A stretch of DNA of 64,000 nucleotides. Origin: Sutterella megalosphaeroides (lineage in GTDB: Bacteria > Pseudomonadota > Gammaproteobacteria > Burkholderiales > Burkholderiaceae_F). Position numbers and translations under genes: made by a program. Below the pieces are notes generated by a model. The model was not told where the DNA came from. It was given only the letters and a program-made list of their open reading frames with translations, and did no database searches. How positions within the stretch are numbered: the first letter of the stretch is position 1; each line of letters begins with the position of its first letter. Location: assembly GCF_003609995.1 (NCBI RefSeq), contig NZ_AP018786.1, forward strand, positions 1,932,001 through 1,996,000, in the 5' to 3' direction. This document shows, one piece after another, positions 8,706-15,810 of this stretch.

Positions 8706-9116
8706 TTAATGCTTGTAAACAGTTCGATCGTGATCGATCCAGACAATGTGGAAAATACGTTCACTCCGAAATCCAACCATCGACTTGAGACCACTGAACC
8801 GAAAGGCAATTAGGGTGACATCGGGAGTAATCGCTGCCGGGATCGGAGCCCTAATCGCGTCTCTAGCTATCTTCTCAAATCCAAGGGCGTGTCGCCCCAC
8901 TTTCTTGAGGTCTCCCCAGGTGACTTGGCTCAGTTTGAACAGCTGTACAGCAAGCTCCGCCCGATCGTTCTTCTGAAGGTCATCGACGCTGTAACCCCTT
9001 ACCATATACTCGAAAGAAAAGATCGGACAATAAGCATCCTGCCTTCCAATACTCGGATCTACCGCAGAAATTGATCTTCCGCGTGTCGGTTTGACCTTCG
9101 GAACGCGCTTAGTCAT
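8706..9116 (-). CDS. Probable toxin partner of the Panacea-domain antitoxin
   Basis: This 136-residue soluble protein has no signal peptide. Its first codons overlap the end of the Panacea-domain gene by 8 bases, so the two are translationally coupled. Visible features are FSFEYMVRGYSVDDL, KLSQVTWGDLKKVGRHALG, a conserved-looking FRFSGLKSMVGFR and the C-terminal FHIVWIDHDRTVYKH. From memory, proteins of this pattern recur beside Panacea/SocA-like (DUF4065) antitoxins. The biochemical activity is not evident. The gene has lower GC than the flanking dms and flavodoxin genes, which suggests acquisition. The toxin role rests on gene order and is not proven. Confidence 0.7.
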   Translation of the reverse strand: MTKRVPKVKPTRGRSISAVDPSIGRQDAYCPIFSFEYMVRGYSVDDLQKNDRAELAVQLFKLSQVTWGDLKKVGRHALGFEKIARDAIRAPIPAAITPDVTLIAFRFSGLKSMVGFRSERIFHIVWIDHDRTVYKH

Positions 9117-9543
9117 TCAGGCGTTCCTTGAAAAACTCCGCCATAGATGCCTGGGAAATCTCGCTCCCGATGGGCGTGCTCTTCCATGGGGCCTCTTCGT
9201 GCGTCATATTGCGCAGTTTCCATGCGGAAAACTGCCCGTATACTTCGTAAACCTCGTCCATCAGCTCAGAGTCTTCCTTACTGAACTTACGAAAATCGAC
9301 GTCTGTCGGGGCGGGGATGCCCAAAGACCCGTTCTCCTTGTATTTGTGGTACAGAGCCGGGCACACGGGGCCGTGTTGCCACGCATCAATCCGCTCGTTA
9401 AAAAGTGGACGACCGTACATGGCAAGACAGAAGCCTTGCGCGTAATAGACCAACTTCTGAAGTTTGAGGTTCGAGATAACATCGCCGGCATCCTCTTCAG
9501 TTTTCGAGAGGAAATACTCGGCCACGTCAAAGCATGTAAGCAT
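9109..9543 (-). CDS. Panacea-domain (SocA-like, DUF4065) antitoxin
   Basis: The 144-residue protein starts MLTCFDVAEYFLSK and has the Panacea core: NLKLQKLVYYAQGFCLAMYGRPLFNERIDAWQHGPVCPALYHKY (residues ~25-68). Panacea is a promiscuous antitoxin fold that neutralises unrelated toxins, and is also seen in SocA, which adapts a toxin to ClpXP degradation. The ATG is preceded by GGGAGAACCAC at good spacing. The downstream gene overlaps by 8 bases (TAA inside the next gene's start region), a compact bicistron with the antitoxin first. Confidence 0.85.
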   Translation of the reverse strand: MLTCFDVAEYFLSKTEEDAGDVISNLKLQKLVYYAQGFCLAMYGRPLFNERIDAWQHGPVCPALYHKYKENGSLGIPAPTDVDFRKFSKEDSELMDEVYEVYGQFSAWKLRNMTHEEAPWKSTPIGSEISQASMAEFFKERLND

Positions 9544-10098
9544 GTGGTTCTCCCTAAAGCGCCCCTACCATACCCAAGTGAGAGTGCACCATCAGACGTG
9601 CGACTACGCTTCGTGGCGCACGGGCGTAGTACATTTTCCAGACCTGCTAACCGAGGGGCTTATGGGTTAGGTTTCAGGCTTGCGTGCCGAGCACGGCTTC
9701 ATCGTTCGTCGGCGATGGCACTCCCGAGGCGAAATGTGATTATATCGCTCGACGTACCCGCAAGCTCCGGCGTGATTACACTCATTTGGTCTAACCAGAA
9801 GCGTTTCCTGCTTCAGGACGCTCCAGCTAGCCTCACCAGGTAGCGTGCCCAACTGGACCAAGTTGTCCATGGAGGGGCGTCCTGATAAGCCACCCCTAAA
9901 TGGGCTCCAAGCAAGTTCTGCGATTCGTGGCTCAAATATACGAGCATTCCTACAAGTTCATCCCCCCGAAGGAGCCACAGAAAAGTAACCTAATGAAATT
10001 TGCTTATGGCTTTGCGATAAGGGGCTTGGGGGTGATGTCCCCGTTCGATTACCTTCTTCCAGTTTTTATCCCTGCATACAGTATTATATACAAGAATA
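9544..10098. other. Lower-GC non-coding stretch with structured elements
   Basis: No convincing gene is present. A 67-codon open frame (9667-9870, minus) has no Shine-Dalgarno and no recognisable domain. The strand-minus hairpin GTGCG...CGCAC (9598-9621) interleaves with CTACGC...GCGTAG. GTGCG is also how bacterial group II introns begin, but no domain V or reverse transcriptase could be found. The promoter for the Panacea operon should lie in the first ~100 bases. Confidence 0.5.
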
Positions 10099-10132
10099 AA
10101 AGCCCTCGAACCAATTCGGTGCGAGGGCTTTG
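10099..10132. terminator. Bidirectional terminator at the right edge of the low-GC island
   Basis: AAAGCCCTCG pairs with CGAGGGCTTT around a 13-base loop. A-rich sequence on the left gives a U-run for minus-strand transcripts arriving from the DUF4405-like gene 60 bases away. Confidence 0.8.
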
Positions 10133-10192
10133 ATGTTGGGCATTGATTTTGAGTTTCAGCTTCGAAGAGAGCGAGGCGCTTCCACCCGATCG

Positions 10193-10999
10193 TTACGCGA
10201 CCTTCGCCTGCTCGGCTGCCGCCCGGCGCTTCTTCTCCTTCCATTCCTTCGCGACCGACGCCGTACGCTCGACGAGCGCCGCTGTGCCTGCGGCCGCGAG
10301 GAAGACCGCAAGGAGGTCCGCGGGCATGGCGGTCGGCCATTCCCCGCGCTCGACCGGGATGTAGGCGTTTTCGAGCGCCATCAGCAGGTCCGCCTCACGC
10401 GGCCCGAAAGCGGCAAGCGCCGCCGCCCAGGCCGCAAGCGCGACGCCGACACCCGCCCCCCACGGGGCGCGGGCATGAAGGCGCCGCAGCGACTCCGTCG
10501 TCTTCCCGACGAAGACCCCGGCGTGAAGCCCCGCATGGAGCGCCGCAAGAAGGAAGAACCAGACGGAGAGTCCCACGTGCGCCGCCCGGTATTCGAGCGA
10601 CATCCGCCAGTCTTCGGGCGTGAAGGTCGCAAAAAGCATTTGCGAACACATGACGCCCGAGACGAGCGACGCCGCAAAGGAAAGTGCAAGGAGCGCATTG
10701 AGAAGGCGCAACACGATTTCGCGCGCTCCCGCGGGGCGGGGTTTGCGTGCCCGCCCGGGGCGCGCATCCTTCAGCCCCAAAGCACGCCGGCACCATTTGA
10801 CGTTCACGGCGACGTGAAGGATCACGGGCGCGAGCATCAGAACGCCCGCCGCCTCGTGCGCGATGTTGCCCGTATAGCGGTCAAGCATGAGAAAGGCCAG
10901 CACGGCAAGCAGCCCCTGATCGAGGCGCACGCGTCGCTCCCAGGCCGCGGCGGAACCGCCCGCCGTCTGAAAGCACTCGAGAAGTTCGCGGGGGCTCAT
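10193..10999 (-). CDS. DUF4405-like membrane protein, probable haem-binding electron carrier
   Basis: The 268-residue integral membrane protein has hydrophobic segments near 27-45, 47-65, 95-118, 136-160, 172-190 and 218-237. Histidines lie where DUF4405/cytochrome b-like proteins keep them: NIAHEAAGVL, ILHVAVNVKW, RAAHVGLSVW and ALHAGLHAGV. The start ATG at 10999 follows the stop of the Tat flavodoxin-fold gene by 4 bases, so they form one operon. The longer open frame upstream only overlaps that gene. The pairing suggests a membrane partner moving electrons between quinones and the exported flavoprotein. This is inferred from proximity; haem binding is suggested only by the histidines. Confidence 0.7.
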   Translation of the reverse strand: MSPRELLECFQTAGGSAAAWERRVRLDQGLLAVLAFLMLDRYTGNIAHEAAGVLMLAPVILHVAVNVKWCRRALGLKDARPGRARKPRPAGAREIVLRLLNALLALSFAASLVSGVMCSQMLFATFTPEDWRMSLEYRAAHVGLSVWFFLLAALHAGLHAGVFVGKTTESLRRLHARAPWGAGVGVALAAWAAALAAFGPREADLLMALENAYIPVERGEWPTAMPADLLAVFLAAAGTAALVERTASVAKEWKEKKRRAAAEQAKVA

Positions 11000-11003
11000 G
11001 GCT

Positions 11004-11672
11004 TTACTCCGAACGGCAGACGCGCTTCGCGAGTTCGTAGGCGGCGTTCGGAAATTCGGTCCCTTCGCAGCTCGAACGGGTGCCGCTCCCGATCGCGCAG
11101 ACGCGACCGACGTCCGTCCACCCCATGTAGCGAACGAGCGTCTCATAGTGGTGCTCAAGCGCCGGGAACGTCCAGTCGTTCGTATTCCAGGCAGCCGAGA
11201 GCAACACCGCCTCGCGCGGCGAGTGCAGCTGCGAGTTGATCGCGTAGAAGCGGTCGATGACGAGCTTGAGCTGGGCGGAGAACCCGAAGTAGTAGAGAGG
11301 CGAACAAAGTACGATCAGGTCCGCGTCGATCAGGTGCGGGTTGAGTTCGAACATGTCGTCGCGGTAGACGCAGTCGGCGGCGCCGAGCCCGCAGTGATCG
11401 CACCCGCTGCAAGCCGTAACGCGCTTGAAGGCGGCATCGAAGCGGAAGACTTCCGCCCCGACCTCGCGGGCGCCGCGGATGAATTCGTCGGCAAGCAGAA
11501 ACGTGGCTCCGCGACGATGCGGGCTCCCGGTCACGATTGTGACTTTCTTGGACGAGCCCGCAGCTCGTGCCGTGCGGGCCGGGAAAAGCGCGCCGCCCGC
11601 GGCTGCGGCGGCCGCCCCTTGGAGCAGTCGACGGCGGGGAATCAACGGGATGGTTTTGAGGTCGTCCGTCAT
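11004..11672 (-). CDS. Tat-exported flavodoxin-fold (FMN reductase family) protein
   Basis: The 222-residue protein begins with a Tat signal, PRRRLLQGAAAAAAGGALF (residues ~12-30), ending near ARAAG. The mature part is an NADPH-dependent FMN reductase/flavodoxin fold: KVTIVTGSPHRRGATFLLAD (phosphate-binding loop), LIVLCSPLYYFGFSAQLKLVIDRFYA, then the flavin-contact region near AAWNTNDW. A cysteine patch, ACSGCDHCGLGAADCVYRDDM, resembles that of iron-sulfur flavoproteins. Tat export implies the flavin is bound before export. It is first in a two-gene operon with the DUF4405-like protein. AGGA lies 9 bases before the ATG, and a run of 12 C (coding strand) lies 85-96 bases upstream. Confidence 0.85.
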   Translation of the reverse strand: MTDDLKTIPLIPRRRLLQGAAAAAAGGALFPARTARAAGSSKKVTIVTGSPHRRGATFLLADEFIRGAREVGAEVFRFDAAFKRVTACSGCDHCGLGAADCVYRDDMFELNPHLIDADLIVLCSPLYYFGFSAQLKLVIDRFYAINSQLHSPREAVLLSAAWNTNDWTFPALEHHYETLVRYMGWTDVGRVCAIGSGTRSSCEGTEFPNAAYELAKRVCRSE

Positions 11673-11756
11673 GATGAGTGTCCTGAGTGTGCGGTGTTTT
11701 TTCGCGGAGCCCCGACCGAAGCAAAAAACAGCGGGCCTCCACGCACGTTGGCGATA

Positions 11757-11768
11757 GGGGGGGGGGGG
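11757..11768. repeat. Homopolymer run of 12 G (C on the coding strand) upstream of the flavodoxin/DUF4405 operon
   Basis: Twelve consecutive G on the plus strand lie between two minus-strand flavodoxin genes, in the presumed promoter or leader of the 11672 gene. No in-frame start codon links the run to that ORF, so length changes would alter promoter spacing or the leader, not reading frame. Runs of this length are prone to slipped-strand mispairing. Confidence 0.8.
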
Positions 11769-11798
11769 TAAACTCCTTGGGGGAAAGCGAAGCCGGCT

Positions 11799-12431
11799 TT
11801 ACTTCGCGAGCCACGCGTCGAATTCGTCGAGGCTCCCTTCAAGGGAGGATTCGGTCGTGTGGAATCCTTCTTCGAGCTTCGCTTCGGGGCAGGCTTTGCG
11901 AAGATCCGCCCAAGCACCCGAGGGGCCGGAAGAAGCCGAGACGACGAAGGGCTTCACGCGCTTGCCGGCAAGCGGATGATCGGCGAGGAACGTCATGACG
12001 GGAACCGAGATGCCGCCCCACCAGTAGGGGGAGCCGAGATACACCGTGTCGTAAGCCGCAAGGTCCGGAATCGCCGTCGCGATTTCGCGGCGTTTGCCGC
12101 TCCTCTTTTCCTCACGGGCGATGTCGGTCATGTCGCCGTAATCGGACGCATAGGGTTCGCGCAACTCGAGGCGCAGCAGTTCGCAGCCGAGCTTTTGGGC
12201 CGCGCGTTCGGCAAGCGTCGCGGTGTGGTCCGTGCGCGAGAAGAAGATCACGATCGTGCGGCCCGACGGGCTCAAGACTCCCGCAGCATCAGCGGACGCT
12301 GCGGCGCGGACCGCACCCGGAACCAGAGCAGCCATCGTGCTTGCGGCACCCGCTGCAAGGAGCGTGCGACGCAACGTCATTACGGACGGGACGACTCGTG
12401 CGGTTTCCGCATTCGGGGATTTTCGGGTCAT
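11799..12431 (-). CDS. Exported flavodoxin
   Basis: A 210-residue protein with a Tat-like leader (LRRTLLAAGAASTMAALVPGAVRAAA, here residues ~20-45; the motif is a reduced RR) and a flavodoxin domain from residue ~57. GRTIVIFFSRTDHTATLAE is the FMN phosphate loop, YLGSPYWWGGISVPVMTFL the second flavin-binding region, and PFVVSASSGPSG the third. It matches the flavodoxin_4 type. The start ATG at 12431 follows AAGGAGAGTCGCC. It sits 126 bases upstream of the other exported flavodoxin-fold gene on the same strand. Its redox partner is unknown; the neighbouring DUF4405-like membrane protein is a candidate. Confidence 0.85.
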   Translation of the reverse strand: MTRKSPNAETARVVPSVMTLRRTLLAAGAASTMAALVPGAVRAAASADAAGVLSPSGRTIVIFFSRTDHTATLAERAAQKLGCELLRLELREPYASDYGDMTDIAREEKRSGKRREIATAIPDLAAYDTVYLGSPYWWGGISVPVMTFLADHPLAGKRVKPFVVSASSGPSGAWADLRKACPEAKLEEGFHTTESSLEGSLDEFDAWLAK

Positions 12432-12692
12432 GGCGACTCTCCTTGGAGGACAAACACGGGGGAAAAAATGCGGCGAATCTGAAAACCGGTTCGGCTCGGG
12501 CGCTCTTTCGCATCGCGTCCGATTCCGAAGGGCTTCAAACTCATTTTCCTATTCCGCCCCTCCCGTCTCGGCACAAAGGAAATCGATTTCCTGCCCGAAA
12601 CTCTCTCGCGAAATTGACACCGTTTTTACGCTCGGTCGATTTACGATTTATACGACGTCAACCGTTCCGGACACTTTCCGAAGGAGGCTGTC

Positions 12693-12815
12693 GTGACCGC
12701 TACCACCGTTTTCATTCTCGTCGTCGTCGCGTTCCTCGCCGTGATCGGCTACCGTTGCCTGCCGGCCCTCCCCAAGAGCCTGCGCCGCTCGAAGCGCGAG
12801 CCGTTCCCGCACTGA
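12693..12815 (+). CDS. Small single-pass membrane protein (40 residues)
   Basis: The GTG start is preceded by a near-perfect AAGGAGG at 7-base spacing. The product is one hydrophobic helix (TVFILVVVAFLAVIGY, residues ~5-20) followed by a strongly basic tail (KSLRRSKREPF). A TTGACA lies ~75 bases upstream (12612-12617) with no good -10 at 17 bases. The strong ribosome site, clean helix and stop make it a likely real small protein. No function can be assigned. It precedes the lipoprotein gene on the same strand by 241 bases. Confidence 0.6.
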   Translation: MTATTVFILVVVAFLAVIGYRCLPALPKSLRRSKREPFPH

Positions 12816-13056
12816 GCTCGCAGGAATCCCTCGGCTTACCCATGAGAGGCTCACGAACCTATCGAAATCCCTGAACGCGCGTTCATATTTCGATACGACT
12901 TTCCCTTCCCGAGCCCCTCGAAACGCGCGATAGTAGAGGTGAGGAGAGGCCTGAAAGCGCCCGCCGTAAAGGTATTCCCAAAGGCGTTCCGAAAGGTGTT
13001 TGCCGGGCGCGGTTGCATGAACACTGCGAGACTTTCTCCCGAACGGAGGTGGACTT

Positions 13057-13398
13057 ATGACACGCAATCGCTTTACCCGCTCATTTCTTCTCGCGGGTGC
13101 ATGCACGGCACTTGCGGCCCTCGCGGGCTGCTCGGGGATCCCCATCCAGGAACCCGTCGCGATGGGTGACGGCGTCTACTTGACGAGCGCCTACGGCACG
13201 GACTTGTCCGAAGTCAAGGCCGCGCTTTTTGAAAGCGCCGCCGAATTCTGCGACGACGACGATCTGATCCTGCACGTCGAGTCCTTCACGGTCGACGCGG
13301 CCCCCGCAGCCGAGATCGAAGATCCCGAGGACGCCGAAAACGAAGACCTGAAGCGCGCGGGCTCCGCCGAACTGCGCTTTTCCTGCCGCAAACCCTGA
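13057..13398 (+). CDS. Small outer-membrane-type lipoprotein
   Basis: A 113-residue protein with a lipoprotein signal peptide: basic start (MTRNRFTR), hydrophobic core and lipobox LAGC with Cys at residue 25. The mature part is short and acidic (CDDDD, EIEDPEDAENED) and has two further cysteines (AEFCDD and RFSCRKP) that could pair. The ATG follows GGAGG at good spacing. No family was recognised. A terminator hairpin lies ~80 bases after the stop. Confidence 0.8.
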   Translation: MTRNRFTRSFLLAGACTALAALAGCSGIPIQEPVAMGDGVYLTSAYGTDLSEVKAALFESAAEFCDDDDLILHVESFTVDAAPAAEIEDPEDAENEDLKRAGSAELRFSCRKP

Positions 13399-13479
13399 GT
13401 CGCAACGGCCGACGAAGCCCCGGGGATTCCCTGTTGCGAGCTTCGTGAGATACATGTCGGCTTGAGGGTCTGAAGCTAC

Positions 13480-13514
13480 GAGGGCGATCGTATGTCGGTC
13501 GCCCTCTTCGTTTG
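13480..13514 (+). terminator. Terminator after the small lipoprotein gene
   Basis: GAGGGCGA (13480-13487) pairs with TCGCCCTC (13499-13506), followed by TTCGTTTG. Confidence 0.6.
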
Positions 13515-13632
13515 TCCGAGGCAGGCCAATTCGCCGGACGGCGTAGAATGGTCGGACCCACGCTCGCTGTCTGACTTTGGTCCGTCCCGAGCGCACCAAC
13601 CCGACCGCTCAACCTTTCAACCTACCCGACCC

Positions 13633-13794
13633 ATGCCTCGCAAACGCCACCCCATCGTCGAAAACGGCGGCCTGGCCGTTCTCGCCTTTGCCATTTTCCT
13701 GCTCGTCGGCACGCAGCCTTCGGAAGCCTTCCTTTATGCGGCGCTCCTCTTTGCCGCCGCGTACGGGATCGACCGGCTGAAGCAGAGAAAGTAA
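13633..13794 (+). CDS. Small two-helix membrane protein (53 residues)
   Basis: The sequence from the ATG at 13633 gives a basic start (MPRKRH) and two hydrophobic stretches (LAVLAFAIFLLVG and AFLYAALLFAAAYGI) with a basic end, LKQRK. TAGAAT about 85 bases upstream could be a -10. No Shine-Dalgarno is seen. The HicB-like gene starts 22 bases after its stop, so the two are probably co-transcribed. Function unknown; it is not a HicA toxin. Confidence 0.5.
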   Translation: MPRKRHPIVENGGLAVLAFAIFLLVGTQPSEAFLYAALLFAAAYGIDRLKQRK

Positions 13795-13816
13795 GCACCT
13801 ACTCACTGCAATCGCC

Positions 13817-14104
13817 ATGAAGTATCCCGTTGCCGTTTGGAAGTCCGAAGAAACGGAACCCCTCGCCTACACCGCCGTCGTGCCCGACCTGCCGGGCGTC
13901 GTCACCGAGGTCGATGCTTTCGAAGAGATCGAGGCCGCGGTTCGCGAGGCAGCCGCCGGTTGGATGGAAGCCGAGCGCGATGCGGGAGCCGTCATCCCGG
14001 AGGCTTCGTCCGTTGAGAAGTATGCGAACGAGGAAGAATACGCCCGCTCTACGTGGCTTCTCGTTGAACTCGACAACGAAGTGCCGCACGCCTCAACACT
14101 CTGA
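13817..14104 (+). CDS. HicB-like antitoxin-family protein without HicA
   Basis: A 95-residue protein with the HicB fold pattern: MKYPVAVWKSE, AYTAVVPDLPGVVTEVD, then a helix FEEIEAAVREAAAGWMEAERDAG. This is the partly degraded RNase H-like fold of HicB antitoxins. HicA toxins (~60 residues, double-stranded RNA-binding fold) normally sit directly beside HicB; none is encoded on either side here. It may be an orphan regulator. The stop is ~120 bases from a strong terminator shared with the opposing operon. Confidence 0.7.
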   Translation: MKYPVAVWKSEETEPLAYTAVVPDLPGVVTEVDAFEEIEAAVREAAAGWMEAERDAGAVIPEASSVEKYANEEEYARSTWLLVELDNEVPHASTL

Positions 14105-14228
14105 CGCCTGAGAACGGCTTCGGCCCGCCCGTCGAGCAACACATGCTCAACCTCCTTTTGCGAGCGACCTCCCGTTACAAGCGAATCGCCCGTTCTTCGA
14201 TCTCGGCTCGGGTCTTTCAAAAAATTTC

Positions 14229-14264
14229 GGGGGCGCACCGTTTCTCGGTGCGCCCCCGCTCTTT
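14229..14264. terminator. Strong bidirectional terminator between hicB-like gene and the molybdoenzyme operon
   Basis: A perfect 12-bp stem GGGGGCGCACCG/CGGTGCGCCCCC with loop TTTCT, flanked by AAAATTT on the left and GCTCTTTC on the right. Confidence 0.9.
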
Positions 14265-14325
14265 CAGGAGGTTTCGGACGCATCCCTCAACCCGCAAGCG
14301 GGCGAAGGAGGCGTCTTCTCATTCA

Positions 14326-15207
14326 TCAGAAGAGGATCGGCTCGAAGTACCCCGCAAAGAGGACCGACGCACGAAGGGCGAGAGCCCCGAGGATCGCGCA
14401 GAGGCCGCCGAGAAGAGCCGCGGTGTGGTTCTTCGCGAAGGAGAGAAGCATCGGAACAACGATCCCGACGCCGACCGCACCCGCCCAGAAGAGGGTCGAG
14501 GCGTCGCCCGAGACGAGGCTCTGAGCACCTGCGACCGACCCCGGCGTCCCCTGGAAGGCGACGTGTACGAAGGCAAAGAGCACGAACGCTTCGCCGAGGT
14601 GCACGATCGTCGCGGCCGTCGGCACCCACGTGCGTTCCCCGCCTTCGAGGCACCGCGTTGCGGTCATGACTTCGACCGTGCCGAGGGCGCACGCGAGACC
14701 GGAGAAGATCCAGAGGATCGGAAGCGCACCCGTCGTCCAGAGGGGAACGCCCACGGCCTGCGTGAGAAGGAACCCCGAGTAAGCGGTCGCCGCCACCCCG
14801 AGGACCGCGTCGAAGAGGAACATCCCCTTCGATTCGGCACAGGAGGAGACTTCGCCCGCCTTTTCGGCACGCCACATCACCCAGGCCTGCAGGATCGTGA
14901 CGACGCAAAGCACCGCCAGGATGCAGATCCCGATGAACATCCAGCTCGTGAAGTTGAACTTCCATTCGATGAGCGCGTTGATCGCCGCCATCGGGAGGTT
15001 CAGCATGCGGGCCAAGTGGGAGACGACGAGAAGCGTCCCCACGAGCGCCGCGCCCGTGGCGAGGTAGTGCAAGCGGCGCGACTTCAGCCAGTAGTTCACC
15101 GTGAGGCTCATCCCCGAGAGACCCACGAACCAGAGGAAGAAGGCGATCGTCCAACCCCAGTGGCTCGTTGCGGCCTGCCGGGTCAATTCCATGTATTCGT
15201 AGGTCAT
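14326..15207 (-). CDS. NrfD/PsrC-type membrane subunit of the molybdoenzyme
   Basis: The 293-residue polytopic protein has about eight hydrophobic segments, beginning after WGWTIAFFLWFVGLSGMSL. It matches the NrfD/PsrC family, which exchanges electrons with quinones in the membrane and connects to a periplasmic four-cluster ferredoxin subunit. Its ATG overlaps the stop of the iron-sulfur gene (ATGA, 15204-15207), so the two are translationally coupled. It is the last gene of the operon and a strong terminator follows at 14229-14264. It is unlikely to serve DmsAB, which is encoded 6 kb away on the other strand, but that cannot be excluded. Confidence 0.88.
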   Translation of the reverse strand: MTYEYMELTRQAATSHWGWTIAFFLWFVGLSGMSLTVNYWLKSRRLHYLATGAALVGTLLVVSHLARMLNLPMAAINALIEWKFNFTSWMFIGICILAVLCVVTILQAWVMWRAEKAGEVSSCAESKGMFLFDAVLGVAATAYSGFLLTQAVGVPLWTTGALPILWIFSGLACALGTVEVMTATRCLEGGERTWVPTAATIVHLGEAFVLFAFVHVAFQGTPGSVAGAQSLVSGDASTLFWAGAVGVGIVVPMLLSFAKNHTAALLGGLCAILGALALRASVLFAGYFEPILF

Positions 15208-15791
15208 TTGCTCACCACCACAAAGAAGTTGGGCTTCGTACCCTTTTCGGGGAGAAGCTTTTCAGACTTGACCGCGCGAAGCTTCCGCGAGATCGGGCTC
15301 TCGGGGTCCGACACGTCGCCGAACATGCGGGCGTGCACGGGACAGACCGCAACGCACGCGGGGTCCTGACCCTGCTCGACGAGTTCGTGACAGCCTTCGC
15401 CCATGCACTTCATCGGCAGACCCGTTTCCGGGTGCGACCAACGCACGTCGTAGGGGCAGGACGCAATGCAATAGTTGCAACCCACGCAGCGCGAGGGGTC
15501 GGTCTTCACGAGCCCCGTTTCGGGGTCGTGATAGTTCGCCCCGAAGGGGCAGGTCGAGATGCAGGGCGCGTTTTCGCACTGCTGACACTGCACGAGGATC
15601 TGCACCGGGCGCCGTGCGCGCTCGACCGTCACCTTGCGGATGTTCGACGGGAGCCACTCCCAACCGGCCACTTCACCCGTCAGCATGTCGGGATAATTCG
15701 TCTGCGCGCACGCGACGATGCACGCCGAGCACCCGACGCACTGCGTGGCGTCGAAGAGGTGCGCGAGTTTCTTTTGTTTCTTGTCCGTCAT
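15204..15791 (-). CDS. Four-cluster ferredoxin subunit of the molybdoenzyme (PsrB/PhsB/TtrB type)
   Basis: A 195-residue protein with four cysteine groups: CVGCSACIVAC (residues ~18-28), CQQCENAPCISTC (~69-81), CVGCNYCIASC (~102-112) and CMGEGCHELVEQGQDPACVAVC (~129-150). It would relay electrons from the NrfD-like subunit to the catalytic subunit. There is no signal peptide; co-export with the Tat-targeted catalytic subunit is usual. GAAGGAGAT precedes the ATG. It starts 19 bases after the stop of the large subunit and overlaps the membrane subunit gene by 4 bases. Confidence 0.92.
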   Translation of the reverse strand: MTDKKQKKLAHLFDATQCVGCSACIVACAQTNYPDMLTGEVAGWEWLPSNIRKVTVERARRPVQILVQCQQCENAPCISTCPFGANYHDPETGLVKTDPSRCVGCNYCIASCPYDVRWSHPETGLPMKCMGEGCHELVEQGQDPACVAVCPVHARMFGDVSDPESPISRKLRAVKSEKLLPEKGTKPNFFVVVSK

Positions 15792-15810
15792 TCTCGGATC
15801 TCCTTCGGCC

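Noticed and set aside
9595-9625. GTGCG start resembling a bacterial group II intron 5' end
   Set aside because: No domain V-like hairpin, intron-encoded reverse transcriptase or flanking exon logic could be found.
9667-9870. 67-codon open frame in the low-GC island
   Set aside because: No Shine-Dalgarno, no domain or helix pattern, and the surrounding DNA is hairpin-rich non-coding sequence.
10021-10065. GTTCGATTAC resembling a tRNA T-loop
   Set aside because: The flanking bases do not form a T-stem or acceptor stem, and no anticodon arm is present.
14326-15207. NrfD-like gene as the missing dmsC
   Set aside because: It is translationally coupled to its own ferredoxin and molybdoenzyme genes, so it belongs first to that complex; sharing with DmsAB is only a hypothesis.
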